This document shows, in pieces, positions 45,817-54,562 of a stretch of 64,000 nt of DNA. Positions within the stretch are counted from its first letter, which is position 1; each line of letters begins with the position of its first letter. The notes under the pieces are model-generated. The model ran no database searches, was not told the origin of the DNA, and saw only the letters and a program-made list of their open reading frames with translations. The position numbers and the translations under genes are program-made. Origin of the DNA: JADJWR01 sp964509545 (lineage in GTDB: Bacteria > Pseudomonadota > Gammaproteobacteria > Burkholderiales > Burkholderiaceae_F); the NCBI GenBank assembly GCA_964509545.1, contig CAZDXQ010000014.1:1-64000 (forward strand). The letters run 5' to 3'.

Positions 45817-45884
45817 ACCGTAGCGCCCATGTTCGCGCGCCGCTTGACCGAACTCAATGGCGCATCGCCGCTGCGCGCTAGCTT
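45817..45884. promoter_or_regulatory. Divergent FNR/ANR-controlled promoters of pncB and prs
   Basis: The dyad TTGAC-CGAA-CTCAA at 45844-45857 has one mismatch. TACGGT (complement of 45817-45822) is centred 31 bases away towards pncB, and TAGCTT at 45879-45884 is centred 31 bases away towards prs. The dyad thus has class II geometry in both directions; the prs -10 is weak. Confidence 0.6.
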
Positions 45885-45913
45885 GCCCGTGTGAAGCAGC
45901 CATGGAAGTCGAC

Positions 45914-46885
45914 ATGCGTCTGTTCGCGCTGAACGCGTCGCGCGAGTTCGGCGAACGGGTGGCGGCAGCGCTCGGCCGGACGCTCGACGAACACGAGGAG
46001 CGCGAGTTCGAGGACGGCGAGCACAAGTCGCGGCCGCTGGTGAACGTGCGCGGTGACGATGTGTACGTGCTGCTCAGCCTGCACCGCGACGCGCAGGGCA
46101 GCGGCGACGACCGTCTGGTGCGGCTGCTGTTTTTCTGCGCCACGCTGCGCGACCACGGCGCGGCCCGCGTCACGGCGCTGGTGCCTTATCTGGCCTACGG
46201 CCGCAAGGAACGGCAGACCAAGCCGTTCGACCCGGTCAGCACGCGCTACCTGGCGCAGTTGATCGAGGCCGTCGGCATCGATGTGCTGGTGACGCTGGAA
46301 ACGCATTCGGTGACGGCGCTGCAGAACGCCTTCCGCATTCCCACCGTGCACATCGACGCGGCGGTGCTGTTCGCTGAACGCGCCGCGCGGCTTGCGGCAG
46401 AAGGGCCGGTGGTCGTGGTCTCGCCCGACCCGGGCGGCATCAAGCGGGCGCAACTGTTCGCCGAACTGCTCGCCAAGAGGCTTTCCCGGCCTGTGGGGCT
46501 GGCCTTCGTCGAGAAGCGGCGCAGCGCCGGCAAGGTCAGCGGTTCGCTGCTCGCCGGCGAGGTCGGCGGTGCGACGGTGCTGCTGATCGACGACCTGATC
46601 AGCACCGGCGGCACGCTGCGGCGCGCGGCCTCGACCTGCCTTGAAGCGGGAGCGGCGCGTGTGTTCGCCTTCGCCGCGCACGGCCTGTTCGCCCCCGGCG
46701 CCGAGGCGATGCTGCTCGACCCGGCGCTGGCCGGAATCTTCGTCAGCGATACGGTGGCTGCGCCGCATCTGTCGGAAGCCGCGCGCGAGCGCGTGACCTA
46801 CGAGCCCGCCGCACCGCTTTTCGCCCGCGCCGTGCAGTGCCTGCACGATGGTGATGCGGCGACGGAGTTAACCGCAATCGGTTGA
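45914..46885 (+). CDS. prs: Ribose-phosphate diphosphokinase (PRPP synthetase)
   Basis: About 323 residues from ATG 45914, which has GGAAG 5 bases upstream; ATG 45902 is possible, and 45857 lies inside the FNR dyad. It has REFEDGEHKSRPLVNVRG, ALVPYLAYGRKERQTKPFDP, VVVSPDPGGIKRAQLFA and the PRPP-binding TVLLIDDLISTGGTL. It makes PRPP from ribose 5-phosphate and ATP. Pairing with pncB suggests NAD salvage. Confidence 0.93.
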   Translation: MRLFALNASREFGERVAAALGRTLDEHEEREFEDGEHKSRPLVNVRGDDVYVLLSLHRDAQGSGDDRLVRLLFFCATLRDHGAARVTALVPYLAYGRKERQTKPFDPVSTRYLAQLIEAVGIDVLVTLETHSVTALQNAFRIPTVHIDAAVLFAERAARLAAEGPVVVVSPDPGGIKRAQLFAELLAKRLSRPVGLAFVEKRRSAGKVSGSLLAGEVGGATVLLIDDLISTGGTLRRAASTCLEAGAARVFAFAAHGLFAPGAEAMLLDPALAGIFVSDTVAAPHLSEAARERVTYEPAAPLFARAVQCLHDGDAATELTAIG

Positions 46886-47198
46886 GCCGTTCGAGGCGGG
46901 GCGGCGCGGAGTCGCCGAAGGAAACACGCTGCCTTGGCTCCCACCGGGCGATGTGGCGTTGCTGTGCTCGCCTGTACAAACGGGGCTGAGGCGGGTTTGG
47001 TGCAGTCAAGCGTCGCGCCTGCGCAGGAAGGCGCACCTGCGCCAGCGTAACGACGGGGGCGGCTGAATAATCGCGAATGCCTGATCGAATCCGAGCGCAG
47101 CGCCAAGTCTTGGAAGTGTGGGGCCAGCAGTGACCGGTGGTCGAGCCCACCCAATGGCGGGTCGCTGCGGTGTGCCAAAGCCAGGCAGTCACTGACCT
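46886..47198. other. Intergenic region without a recognised gene
   Basis: These 313 bases follow prs. Frames crossing this stretch on the minus strand look like shadows of prs. I see no convincing gene, operator or terminator. Confidence 0.4.
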
Positions 47199-47474
47199 TT
47201 GACGGGTAGGCATAGCGCGCCTCGGTGGTTAGCATCTGCAAATGCACTAACCGTCGTCATTGGCGAGATCACGCATGTTGAAACGTTTGCGGTCGGATCG
47301 GGGATCCGGGAGATCGCGCGTCTGAGAAAGCGGTATGGTCCAGGCCGCTGGCGCAAGAGAAAGGGCATAGGAAGGAATCGTCTCGCCGATGGATTCGAGT
47401 GCGTCGCCGAGTTGCACTGGTACGAGGCTTCGGGCATCGGTAAACGAGAGATGAAGATCAAGCACATTTTCTGA
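47199..47474 (+). CDS. Small conserved protein of unknown function, start doubtful
   Basis: Up to 91 residues. The C-terminal part (FAVGSGIREIARLRKRYGPG, RKRKGIGRNRLADG, AELHWYEASGIGKREMKIK) looks like a widespread small protein family of unknown role, as I remember it. The only in-frame start is TTG 47199 without a ribosome-binding site, so the gene may be 5'-truncated. It lies 10 bases before the next small gene and probably forms a pair with it. Confidence 0.45.
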   Translation: MTGRHSAPRWLASANALTVVIGEITHVETFAVGSGIREIARLRKRYGPGRWRKRKGIGRNRLADGFECVAELHWYEASGIGKREMKIKHIF

Positions 47475-47484
47475 GAATCGAACC

Positions 47485-47709
47485 ATGAGCAAAGCGCGCC
47501 CGCTGGTGATCTGCGTCAAGAACGACGGCTACGAGGTCTCACTCGAATTGCGGAAGATCTACGTTGCGGTCCCGGACGCAGGCGCGGAACAGCGCGGTCT
47601 GCGGCGGGTCATCGACGAATCGGACGAGGACTACTTGTATCCGTCGAACTTTTTCGTCGATATTGCCTTGCCGCAGTCGATTCGTCGGGCCGTACTTACC
47701 GCCGCCTGA
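47485..47709 (+). CDS. Small conserved protein of unknown function
   Basis: A 74-residue protein. It contains PLVICVKNDGYEVSLELRKIY and VIDESDEDYLYPSNFFVDI, a pattern I recall from a common small-protein family without assigned function. It pairs with the preceding small gene; a toxin-antitoxin-like or regulatory module is possible but unproven. It is convergent with the kinase gene that ends 25 bases later. Confidence 0.6.
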   Translation: MSKARPLVICVKNDGYEVSLELRKIYVAVPDAGAEQRGLRRVIDESDEDYLYPSNFFVDIALPQSIRRAVLTAA

Positions 47710-47734
47710 GGCCCCGACGGATCTGAACTGGGGT

Positions 47735-48757
47735 TCAGTCGGCGCCCGACAGATCTAACTGCGAGCCAAGGCGTAGGTAGTCGCGCGCCAGCGGCGGCCA
47801 GCGGTCCGGCTCGCGTGGCGAAGGATCTTCGAGGTGCCCCAGTGCCAGCCGGGCGCGCACACAGCACCGGTAGCCGCCGTAGAAGCGCAGCAGGCGTGGA
47901 TCGACACGATCCTCCAAGGCCGTCGTCAGATGCTTATGCAGGCGCGGGCCGATCCATGGCGCGCCCAACCGGGCGCACTCCAGCCCGAGGTAGGTGATCT
48001 CGTCGAACGGATCGACCTGTCGCAGCCAGGCGTTGAACTCGAGGCAGTCGATGATCACCGGTGATCCGTTCAGGCAGACGTGCTCGGGCCTCAGGTCGCC
48101 GTGGCCGTCGAAAATGCGGCCGCTGGCGACGCGCGCGCGCAACAGGTCCGCGTCCTGGTCGAGGAAGCGTTCGACTTCGTCGAGCAGCGGCCGGGCCGCG
48201 CCGCCGTCGAAGCCTTCGAGCACCCTGCGACCGATGGCGTGTTCGTTGCGCAGTTGCTGCAGATATTCGTCGGCGCTCAGCCGCCCGCGTTCGGCCCGGC
48301 GGTAAAAGCGCGCCAGCAGCGCGGCGACGGCGTCGATGTCTTCCGGGGCCACCCGGCCGGCGGCGATCCGCTGGTCGAGCATGTGCTCGCGTGGCAGCCG
48401 GCGCATGCGCACCAGCCATTCGACCACTTCGCCATGGCCGTCGAGCCTCAGCCTGCCGTCGGCCTCGCGCGTGATCGACGACAGCCCGAGATAGACATCG
48501 GGCGCCAGCCGCCGGTTCAGGTGAAGTTCGTCGCGGCAGTTGCGTTCGCGCGCCGCCAGGCTGCTGAAGTCGAGAAAAGCGTAAGTAACCGGCTTCTTCA
48601 GCTTGTAGACCGTCGCGCCGGCCAGAAACACCAGCGACATGTGCGTTTCGACGGATTCGACCGTCGACACGTCCGATCCATACGTCTCAGGCCGCATCAG
48701 CAGCGCGATCTTCTCGGCGAGGGTCGCCGGCTGTTGCCTGGCGGTGCTTGCTGCCAT
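47735..48757 (-). CDS. Phosphotransferase-like kinase, single-domain paralogue
   Basis: A 340-residue protein similar to the N-terminal half of the 36.6 kb kinase: HMSLVFLAGATVYKLKKPVTY, the LDFSSLAARERNCRDELHLNRR region and the catalytic loop DGHGDLRPEHVCLNGSPVIIDCLEFN. It lacks the C-terminal P-loop kinase domain. It may phosphorylate a small molecule; the substrate is unknown. It lies on the minus strand between small genes and the phosphoribosyltransferase gene. Confidence 0.8.
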   Translation of the reverse strand: MAASTARQQPATLAEKIALLMRPETYGSDVSTVESVETHMSLVFLAGATVYKLKKPVTYAFLDFSSLAARERNCRDELHLNRRLAPDVYLGLSSITREADGRLRLDGHGEVVEWLVRMRRLPREHMLDQRIAAGRVAPEDIDAVAALLARFYRRAERGRLSADEYLQQLRNEHAIGRRVLEGFDGGAARPLLDEVERFLDQDADLLRARVASGRIFDGHGDLRPEHVCLNGSPVIIDCLEFNAWLRQVDPFDEITYLGLECARLGAPWIGPRLHKHLTTALEDRVDPRLLRFYGGYRCCVRARLALGHLEDPSPREPDRWPPLARDYLRLGSQLDLSGAD

Positions 48758-48978
48758 CGGCTGACTTGATCAGTGATGAGTTGCGGCAGGCCCGATCGCT
48801 CGTTCAACGTCGCCCCGGTGTAGGCTGGGGTCCAAGTCTGCGGCGCCGAAAACGGGGTCCCGGTCCGCGGCTTCATGGCTGCCGGGGCTGGCTCCGCCGG
48901 GATGACGAGCGAGGGATCGTTGGTGCTCGGTTGCGTTTCTGCTCATCCTTCTCGCTAATGCACAATTCGGCAGAATGT

Positions 48979-49653
48979 TCAGGCTCTGTCGCCGGGCAGC
49001 CTTGCGGCTTCGAGCGCGCGCGTGACCTCGGCATCCTCGAGCTGGTGAAAGTCGAGGTAGAAGGCAGAGATGCCCCAGAAGTCGAGCGGCTGCATCAGGC
49101 AGATCACCTCGTCGGCCTCGCTTTGCAGGCGCTCCACCGTATCGGGCGGGGCGACCGGCACGGCGACGATAGTTCGTCTGGCGCCGCGCTTCTTCAGGGC
49201 CCGCAGTGCGGCGATCGTCGTCGCGCCGGTGGCGATGCCGTCGTCGACGACGATGACCGTGCGGTCGTGCGGGTCGGCGCGCGGCTCTTTGCCGAGGTAG
49301 CGGGCGCGGCGGCGTTCGATTTCGGCAAGTTCGCGCCGGCACGCGTCGCGGATGTACGCGTCGTCGGCGCCGGTCTGGCGCGCAATGTCGTGGTTGATCA
49401 CCAGTTCCGGCTCGTCGCCGTCGACGATCGCGCCGACGGCCAGTTCCGGCTGCATCGGCGCGCCGATCTTGCGCACCAGCACAAGGTCCAGCGGCGCATG
49501 CAGTGCGGCGGCGATCTCCGCCGCCACCGGCACGCCGCCGCGCGGCAGCGCATAGACAATCGGTTTATCGAGCTTCAGTTTCGCAACGCGCTGCGCCAGT
49601 TGGCGCCCGGCGTCGCGCCGATCGACGAAGCGTCCGTGGCCGTCCATTGGCAT
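48979..49653 (-). CDS. Phosphoribosyltransferase-family protein
   Basis: A 224-residue type I phosphoribosyltransferase. The ATG at 49653 has an AGGAGA site; the open frame beyond it has no family similarity. It contains IVYALPRGGVPVAAEIAAAL and the PRPP-binding motif TVIVVDDGIATGATTIAAL. It may work with the PRPP synthetase product in base salvage, or have a regulatory role. In related islands this domain is often fused to a dienelactone hydrolase domain; here the two are separate. Confidence 0.85.
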   Translation of the reverse strand: MPMDGHGRFVDRRDAGRQLAQRVAKLKLDKPIVYALPRGGVPVAAEIAAALHAPLDLVLVRKIGAPMQPELAVGAIVDGDEPELVINHDIARQTGADDAYIRDACRRELAEIERRRARYLGKEPRADPHDRTVIVVDDGIATGATTIAALRALKKRGARRTIVAVPVAPPDTVERLQSEADEVICLMQPLDFWGISAFYLDFHQLEDAEVTRALEAARLPGDRA

Positions 49654-49877
49654 GCTCTCCTGCGACGGGAACAACGTCACGCTACCCCTGCTCGGCGGGC
49701 GCCTGTTGATCGCCGGCAGCAGTCGGCGGCAGGCTCGACGCCGTGGCCCAGAGCCCGCGTCGAGGGTCGTGGAGGGCCGGACAAGAGTCCGCCGTGACGC
49801 TTCAGCCCGCGTGAGCACGGTTGACGGCTCGGGGCGGGCTTCCGGCCCGGCGGCCGGCACCGCGCCTCACCGAGGGC

Positions 49878-50768
49878 CTACAGTCCGTCCGGCTCGGCGA
49901 TGCCGCGCGCGCGGCAGGCGGCGACGACGGTGTTGCGCAGCAGGCAGGCAATCGTCATCGGCCCGACCCCGCCGGGCACCGGCGTGATCGCGCCGGCGAC
50001 CTCGACCGCCTCGGCGAAGGCGACATCGCCGACCAGCCGCGTCTTGCCCGGTTCGGCCGCCGCGACGCGGTTGATGCCGACATCGATGACGCAGGCGCCG
50101 GGCTTGATCCAGCCGCCGCGCACCATCTCGGGGCGCCCGACGGCGGCGACGAGGATGTCGGCGCTGCGGGCCAGGTTCGGAAGGTCGCGCGTGCGCGAAT
50201 GGGCAATCGTCACCGTGCAGTTCATCGCCAGCAGCAGTTGCGCCATTGGCTTGCCGACGATGTTCGAGCGGCCGATGATCACCGCGTGCCGGCCGGTGGG
50301 GTCCGGCACGACCTCGCGCAGCAGCAGCGTGCAGCCGTAGGGCGTGCACGGCACCAGCGCCGGCCGGCCGATCGATAGCCGGCCGACGTTGATCGGGTGA
50401 AAACCGTCGATGTCCTTGGCCGGGTCGATGGCCTCGATGATCTCGTCCTCGGCCAGGTGCGAAGGCAGCGGCAGCTGCACCAGGATGCCGTGCACCGCGG
50501 CGTCGCCGTTCAGGCGCTGCAGCAGGTCCAGGATTTCCCGCTGCGAAGTCGCGGCGGGCAGCAGGTGCTCGAACGAGCGCATGCCGGTCGCGACTGTCTG
50601 CCGCGCCTTGTTGCGTACATACACCTGACTGGCCGGATCGTCGCCGACCAGCACCACCGCCAGGCCCGGCTGCAGGTCGTGCGATGCGCGCAGGGCGGCG
50701 ACGGCGGCGGTCACACGTTCAACGAGTCTGGCGGCGATGGCCTTGCCATCGATCAGGCGGGCGGGCAC
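49878..50768 (-). CDS. folD: Bifunctional methylenetetrahydrofolate dehydrogenase/cyclohydrolase
   Basis: A 296-residue FolD when started at GTG 50768 (VPARLIDGKAIAARL), since the longer frame has no similarity. It has VVLVGDDPASQVYVRNKA (with substrate Lys), GILVQLPLPSHL, DIDGFHPINVGRL and HAVIIGRSNIVGKPMAQLLL, then VGPMTIACLLRNT at the end. It supplies 10-formyl-THF and NADPH. It looks like a core gene outside the stress island. Confidence 0.93.
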   Translation of the reverse strand: MPARLIDGKAIAARLVERVTAAVAALRASHDLQPGLAVVLVGDDPASQVYVRNKARQTVATGMRSFEHLLPAATSQREILDLLQRLNGDAAVHGILVQLPLPSHLAEDEIIEAIDPAKDIDGFHPINVGRLSIGRPALVPCTPYGCTLLLREVVPDPTGRHAVIIGRSNIVGKPMAQLLLAMNCTVTIAHSRTRDLPNLARSADILVAAVGRPEMVRGGWIKPGACVIDVGINRVAAAEPGKTRLVGDVAFAEAVEVAGAITPVPGGVGPMTIACLLRNTVVAACRARGIAEPDGL

Positions 50769-51220
50769 GGGCGGCTCAAACGGTAGTAGTGGGCGCGAAC
50801 TTGGGTGGATTGAGTGGGACTTTCTGTCGGCAGGCAACCGCCGGCCAACAGCCCGCCGCTGGCGCGCCCTTGCTGCCCGTCCGGTCCAAACTTGGCTGGA
50901 TCTGGAACAGCGTAAGGGCGACGCCGCGCTTCGACCCACCGTTCAAGACCGATGAACGGCAGTGACGGGCTGCTCAGCGCAGTGCAACATGCTACTCGGC
51001 GTTCAGCGCGCCTTGATTGCGCTTTGGCGTCGAGAATCCGCGCCTTGTCAAGCGGCATTTTGGTGCGGTTCGGCGGTCCGGTTTGCCCGCCGCGCGGGGT
51101 CGTTGCGCCAATGGGCGTGTACTAGACTCGCTCAAAGAAGTGATGCCTAATCGCTCGCGGCGTCTTGCTGTCGTCTGCGGCAAGCGATTTGTCGGAAGCT
51201 TTTCCACCAGCGGAGGGGTT
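50769..51220. other. Divergent intergenic region before the XrtA locus
   Basis: These 452 bases separate folD from the exopolysaccharide locus. No gene was recognised. The region should contain promoters for both sides, but I could not place a sigma-70 or sigma-54 element with confidence. Confidence 0.4.
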
Positions 51221-51853
51221 ATGTGGGGTCGAAATCGAATGAGCCGTCGCTTCCTGTCCAGCACCGCTGCCTTGCTGGTGGCAGTTCTTGCGGGCGGCTG
51301 CAGTTCCTTCGGCAGTTACCCGCCCGCGCCGGTCAGAGCCGCGACGCCCGAGTATCGCTACGTGATCGGCCCGGGCGACTCCGTCAACATCATCGTCTGG
51401 CGCAATCCGGAGTTGTCGGCAACCGTGCCCGTGCGGCCTGACGGCCGGATCACGACCCCGCTGGTCGAGGATCTTCCGGCGCTGGGCCGCAATCCGAGCG
51501 ATCTTGCCCGCGACATTGAAAAGGCCCTTTCCAAGCTCATCCGCGACCCGGTGGTAACGGTCGTCGTCACGGGCTTCCAGGGTCCGTTCAGCGAGCAGAT
51601 CCGGATCATCGGCGAGGCCGCCAAGCCGCAGGCGCTGCCGTATCGGCAGAACATGACCATCCTCGACGTGATGATCGCCGCAGGAGGCCTGACCGACTTC
51701 GCCGACGGCAACCGCGCTGTGCTGGTTCGCGGGGCAGAGAAGAGCAAACCTTATACGGTGCGGCTGCACGACCTGATCAAGCGCGGCGACATCTCGGCCA
51801 ACGTCGACGTGAAGCCGGGGGATGTGCTGATCATTCCGCAGAGCTGGTTCTGA
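51221..51853 (+). CDS. XrtA-system polysaccharide export lipoprotein (Wza-like)
   Basis: A 210-residue protein from ATG 51221 with GGAGGGG upstream (ATG 51239 is an alternative). A signal peptide ends in lipobox LAGGC. A Poly_export domain follows (YVIGPGDSVNIIVWRNPELS, VRPDGRITTPLVEDL) with an SLBB-like end (VDVKPGDVLIIPQSWF). It forms part of the outer-membrane export pore for exopolysaccharide and heads the XrtA locus. Confidence 0.9.
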   Translation: MWGRNRMSRRFLSSTAALLVAVLAGGCSSFGSYPPAPVRAATPEYRYVIGPGDSVNIIVWRNPELSATVPVRPDGRITTPLVEDLPALGRNPSDLARDIEKALSKLIRDPVVTVVVTGFQGPFSEQIRIIGEAAKPQALPYRQNMTILDVMIAAGGLTDFADGNRAVLVRGAEKSKPYTVRLHDLIKRGDISANVDVKPGDVLIIPQSWF

Positions 51854-52011
51854 GGGCTACCTTGCGCTGAGGCGGCATGCAGCGGCATTCGCGGCCAGCG
51901 TTGGACGATGCGGTGCTTCGAGGATATCGGTCGGTTTCTTGCGGGCCAGCGCTCGAATGGGCGCTGCCCCGTGAACGAGAGTTGATGTGTTTCCGTTGCT
52001 GAGCGCGAGTT

Positions 52012-53571
52012 ATGGATGAAGTACTTCGTCAGGTAATTACCGTCGCGCGTGGCGTCTGGCAGCGGCGCTGGGTCGGCGTTGGTGTGGCGTGGCTGGTCGG
52101 GATCATCGGCGCGATCATCGTGATCAAGATCCCCGACCGCTACGAAGCGACGGCGCGCATCTACGTCGATACGCAATCGGTACTCAAGCCTCTGATGTCG
52201 GGTCTGACCATACAGCCGGACGTGGAACAGCAGGTGGCGATGCTCGCGCGGACGCTGATCACGCGACCGAATATGGAAAAGCTGATGCACAGTTCGGACA
52301 TGGATTTGCTCGCGTCTACGACGCGCGAAAAGGAACGCCTTGTCGATGACCTGGCCAAGGACGTGAAGCTGACGGGTGGAGGCCGCGAAAACCTTTACAA
52401 CGTCGCGTACCGCAGCACGGATCCAGAACGGGCCCGCAGGGTAGTGCAGAACCTCGTGTCGATGTTCGTCGAATCTGGCTTAGGGGACAAGCGGCGTGAC
52501 TCAGAATCAGCGCGCAAGTTCATCGAGGAACAGATTGCAGGGTATGAGAAGAAGTTGGAGGAGGCGGAGAACCGACGCAAGGAATTCCAGCTGAAGAACT
52601 TTGGATTTATTGGTGGAACAGGCAAGGACTATTTTTCGCAGCTGACCGAATTGACTGGGCAGTTGAACAATGTTCGGCTTGAGTTGCGTGCCGCGGAACA
52701 GTCGCGTGACGCACTGAAGCATGAACTGGACGGCGAGGTTCCTGCGCTTATCCCCGAAGCTGCAGCCAGCGTAAGCCTGCCACGCACAACTGAACTGGAC
52801 GCGCGTATCGACGCGCAGAAACGGCAGCTTGACGAATTGCTGCGCCGTTATACAGAGCAGCATCCGGACGTTCTGAGCGCGCAGCGGCTGATTACTCAGC
52901 TCGAGGAAGAGAAGAAGAAAGAACTGGAAGCGCAGAGAAAGGCTGCGGCCTCCGCCGGCAGCGGAGCCAAGTCGGCAGCGACGAACCCCGTGTTCCAGCA
53001 GATCAAGATCTCGCTTGCGGAGGCCGAAGCCAACGTTGCCGCGCTTAGGGCGCGAGTAAGGGAGATCGAGACACGGGTTGGAACGTTGCGGGCTTCTGCA
53101 GAACGCGTGCCAAAGGTTGAGGCAGAGATGGCGCAGATGAACCGCGACTATGACGTGCTGCGCCGCAACTACGAGCAACTCGTTCAGCGACGTGAATCTG
53201 CGTCTCTATCGGAAGACGTCGGGCAGATGCAAGGCTTGGTCGAGTTCCGCTTGATAGATCCGCCGCGTGTATCGCCGCGACCGGTCTTCCCTGATCGATT
53301 GAGTCTGGTACCGCTGGTGTTCGCTTTTGCGGTCGGTGCCGGCGTGTTTGTCGCTTTCGCGGTCGCGCAGATTTTCCCGACTGTTCAGGAAACTAAGGTG
53401 CTGCGCCAACTCAGCAGCCGCCCTGTACTCGGCACCGTGTCGATGCTCACCAGCGGGCCGATGTTGCGCCGACGTCGGGTGCTCAACGCCGCTTTCGGAT
53501 CTGCCGTGGCTGGATTGTGCTTGATCTATGGTGCGTGGGTCGGGTGGATCGCACTGTCACTGCGTAGCTGA
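52012..53571 (+). CDS. XrtA-system polysaccharide chain-length determinant
   Basis: A 519-residue Wzz/GNVR protein. A TM near residues 24-42, a long periplasmic coiled coil (about 170-400) and a C-terminal TM region (about 425-450, 490-515) are visible. RYEATARIYVDTQSVLKPLM is a typical Wzz segment, and VEFRLIDPPRVSPRPVFPDR the GNVR proline-rich end. It controls polymer length and probably interacts with the following tyrosine kinase. Third codon positions look less GC-rich than in flanking genes. Confidence 0.9.
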   Translation: MDEVLRQVITVARGVWQRRWVGVGVAWLVGIIGAIIVIKIPDRYEATARIYVDTQSVLKPLMSGLTIQPDVEQQVAMLARTLITRPNMEKLMHSSDMDLLASTTREKERLVDDLAKDVKLTGGGRENLYNVAYRSTDPERARRVVQNLVSMFVESGLGDKRRDSESARKFIEEQIAGYEKKLEEAENRRKEFQLKNFGFIGGTGKDYFSQLTELTGQLNNVRLELRAAEQSRDALKHELDGEVPALIPEAAASVSLPRTTELDARIDAQKRQLDELLRRYTEQHPDVLSAQRLITQLEEEKKKELEAQRKAAASAGSGAKSAATNPVFQQIKISLAEAEANVAALRARVREIETRVGTLRASAERVPKVEAEMAQMNRDYDVLRRNYEQLVQRRESASLSEDVGQMQGLVEFRLIDPPRVSPRPVFPDRLSLVPLVFAFAVGAGVFVAFAVAQIFPTVQETKVLRQLSSRPVLGTVSMLTSGPMLRRRRVLNAAFGSAVAGLCLIYGAWVGWIALSLRS

Positions 53572-53581
53572 GGAACCCAAG

Positions 53582-54562
53582 GTGAGCTTGATCGAACAGG
53601 CAGCAAGACGGCTAGAAGAACTCAAGCGCGCTGGCATCGAGGTTCCCTCGCCTGGTTCACCGGATGGCTCTGGTCGTTACGCGACGGCGGGTACGGCGTC
53701 AGTTCCGGAACGTCTGGTGGCGACGCAGGCGGCTACGCCCGGCCCTTTTCGACCGGCGGCGAAACCTGAACACGAAGCAGGCAGCCGCGCCATTCTGGCC
53801 GCGCCGCGCGCTGAGCCTCGCCGCTCGAAGGCGATCGAGATTGATTTGCAGAAGCTGGCTGCGGCTGGCTACGTTACGCCAACGGCGCCGCGATCACAGT
53901 TGGCCGACGAACTGCGAGTCATAAAGCGCCCGTTGATCGCCAACGCACAGGGGAAGTCGGCTGCGCCCGTTGCGATGGCTAACCTCATAATGATCACGAG
54001 TTCGCTGCCGGGAGAAGGCAAGACCTTCATGTCGATCAACCTCGCGATCAGCATCGCGATGGAACTCGACACGACTGTGTTGCTGGTCGATGCCGACGTT
54101 TCACGCCCTGCGATCCCCGGTCGGCTAGGAATCGCGCAGGAAAGAGGTCTCTTGGATCTGCTCACGAGTCGAGATCTCGACGTTGCGGATGTCATGCTGC
54201 GAACTAATATCGATCGCCTTTCGATCCTGCCGGCTGGCACCCCGCATAGCCGCGCCACGGAACTGCTGGCGAGCGAGGGCATGACGCGGCTGGTGGAGGA
54301 GATGGCGGGTCGATATCCGGAACGCATCTTGGTCTTCGATGCGCCGCCGCTGCTGCCATCGACGGAGTCGCGCGTGCTGGCGACGCACATGGGCCAGGTT
54401 GTCGTGGTCGTGGAGGCGGACAGGACGCCGCAGAGCAGCGTGACACAGGCACTGGCGACCATTGAAAGCTGCCCCGTGGTAATGACCATTCTCAACAAGG
54501 TTCCGCGTTCGCATCTCGGCTCGTACTATGGCTACTACGGCAGCTACGGATACGGTCCCTAG
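53582..54562 (+). CDS. XrtA-system tyrosine autokinase
   Basis: A 326-residue BY-kinase from GTG 53582, with AGGA upstream; the frame is open from 53528. Walker A is SSLPGEGKTFMSINLA, Walker A' VLLVDADVSRP and Walker B ILVFDAPPLLPS. The Tyr-rich tail (SYYGYYGSYGYGP) holds the expected autophosphorylation sites. It regulates the chain-length determinant. Its last codons overlap the next gene's start. Confidence 0.92.
   Translation: MSLIEQAARRLEELKRAGIEVPSPGSPDGSGRYATAGTASVPERLVATQAATPGPFRPAAKPEHEAGSRAILAAPRAEPRRSKAIEIDLQKLAAAGYVTPTAPRSQLADELRVIKRPLIANAQGKSAAPVAMANLIMITSSLPGEGKTFMSINLAISIAMELDTTVLLVDADVSRPAIPGRLGIAQERGLLDLLTSRDLDVADVMLRTNIDRLSILPAGTPHSRATELLASEGMTRLVEEMAGRYPERILVFDAPPLLPSTESRVLATHMGQVVVVVEADRTPQSSVTQALATIESCPVVMTILNKVPRSHLGSYYGYYGSYGYGP

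Noticed and set aside
48766..48779. TTGAT-CAGT-GATGA near the start of the 340-residue kinase
   Set aside because: The right half-site does not match RTCAA and the position is too close to the start codon.
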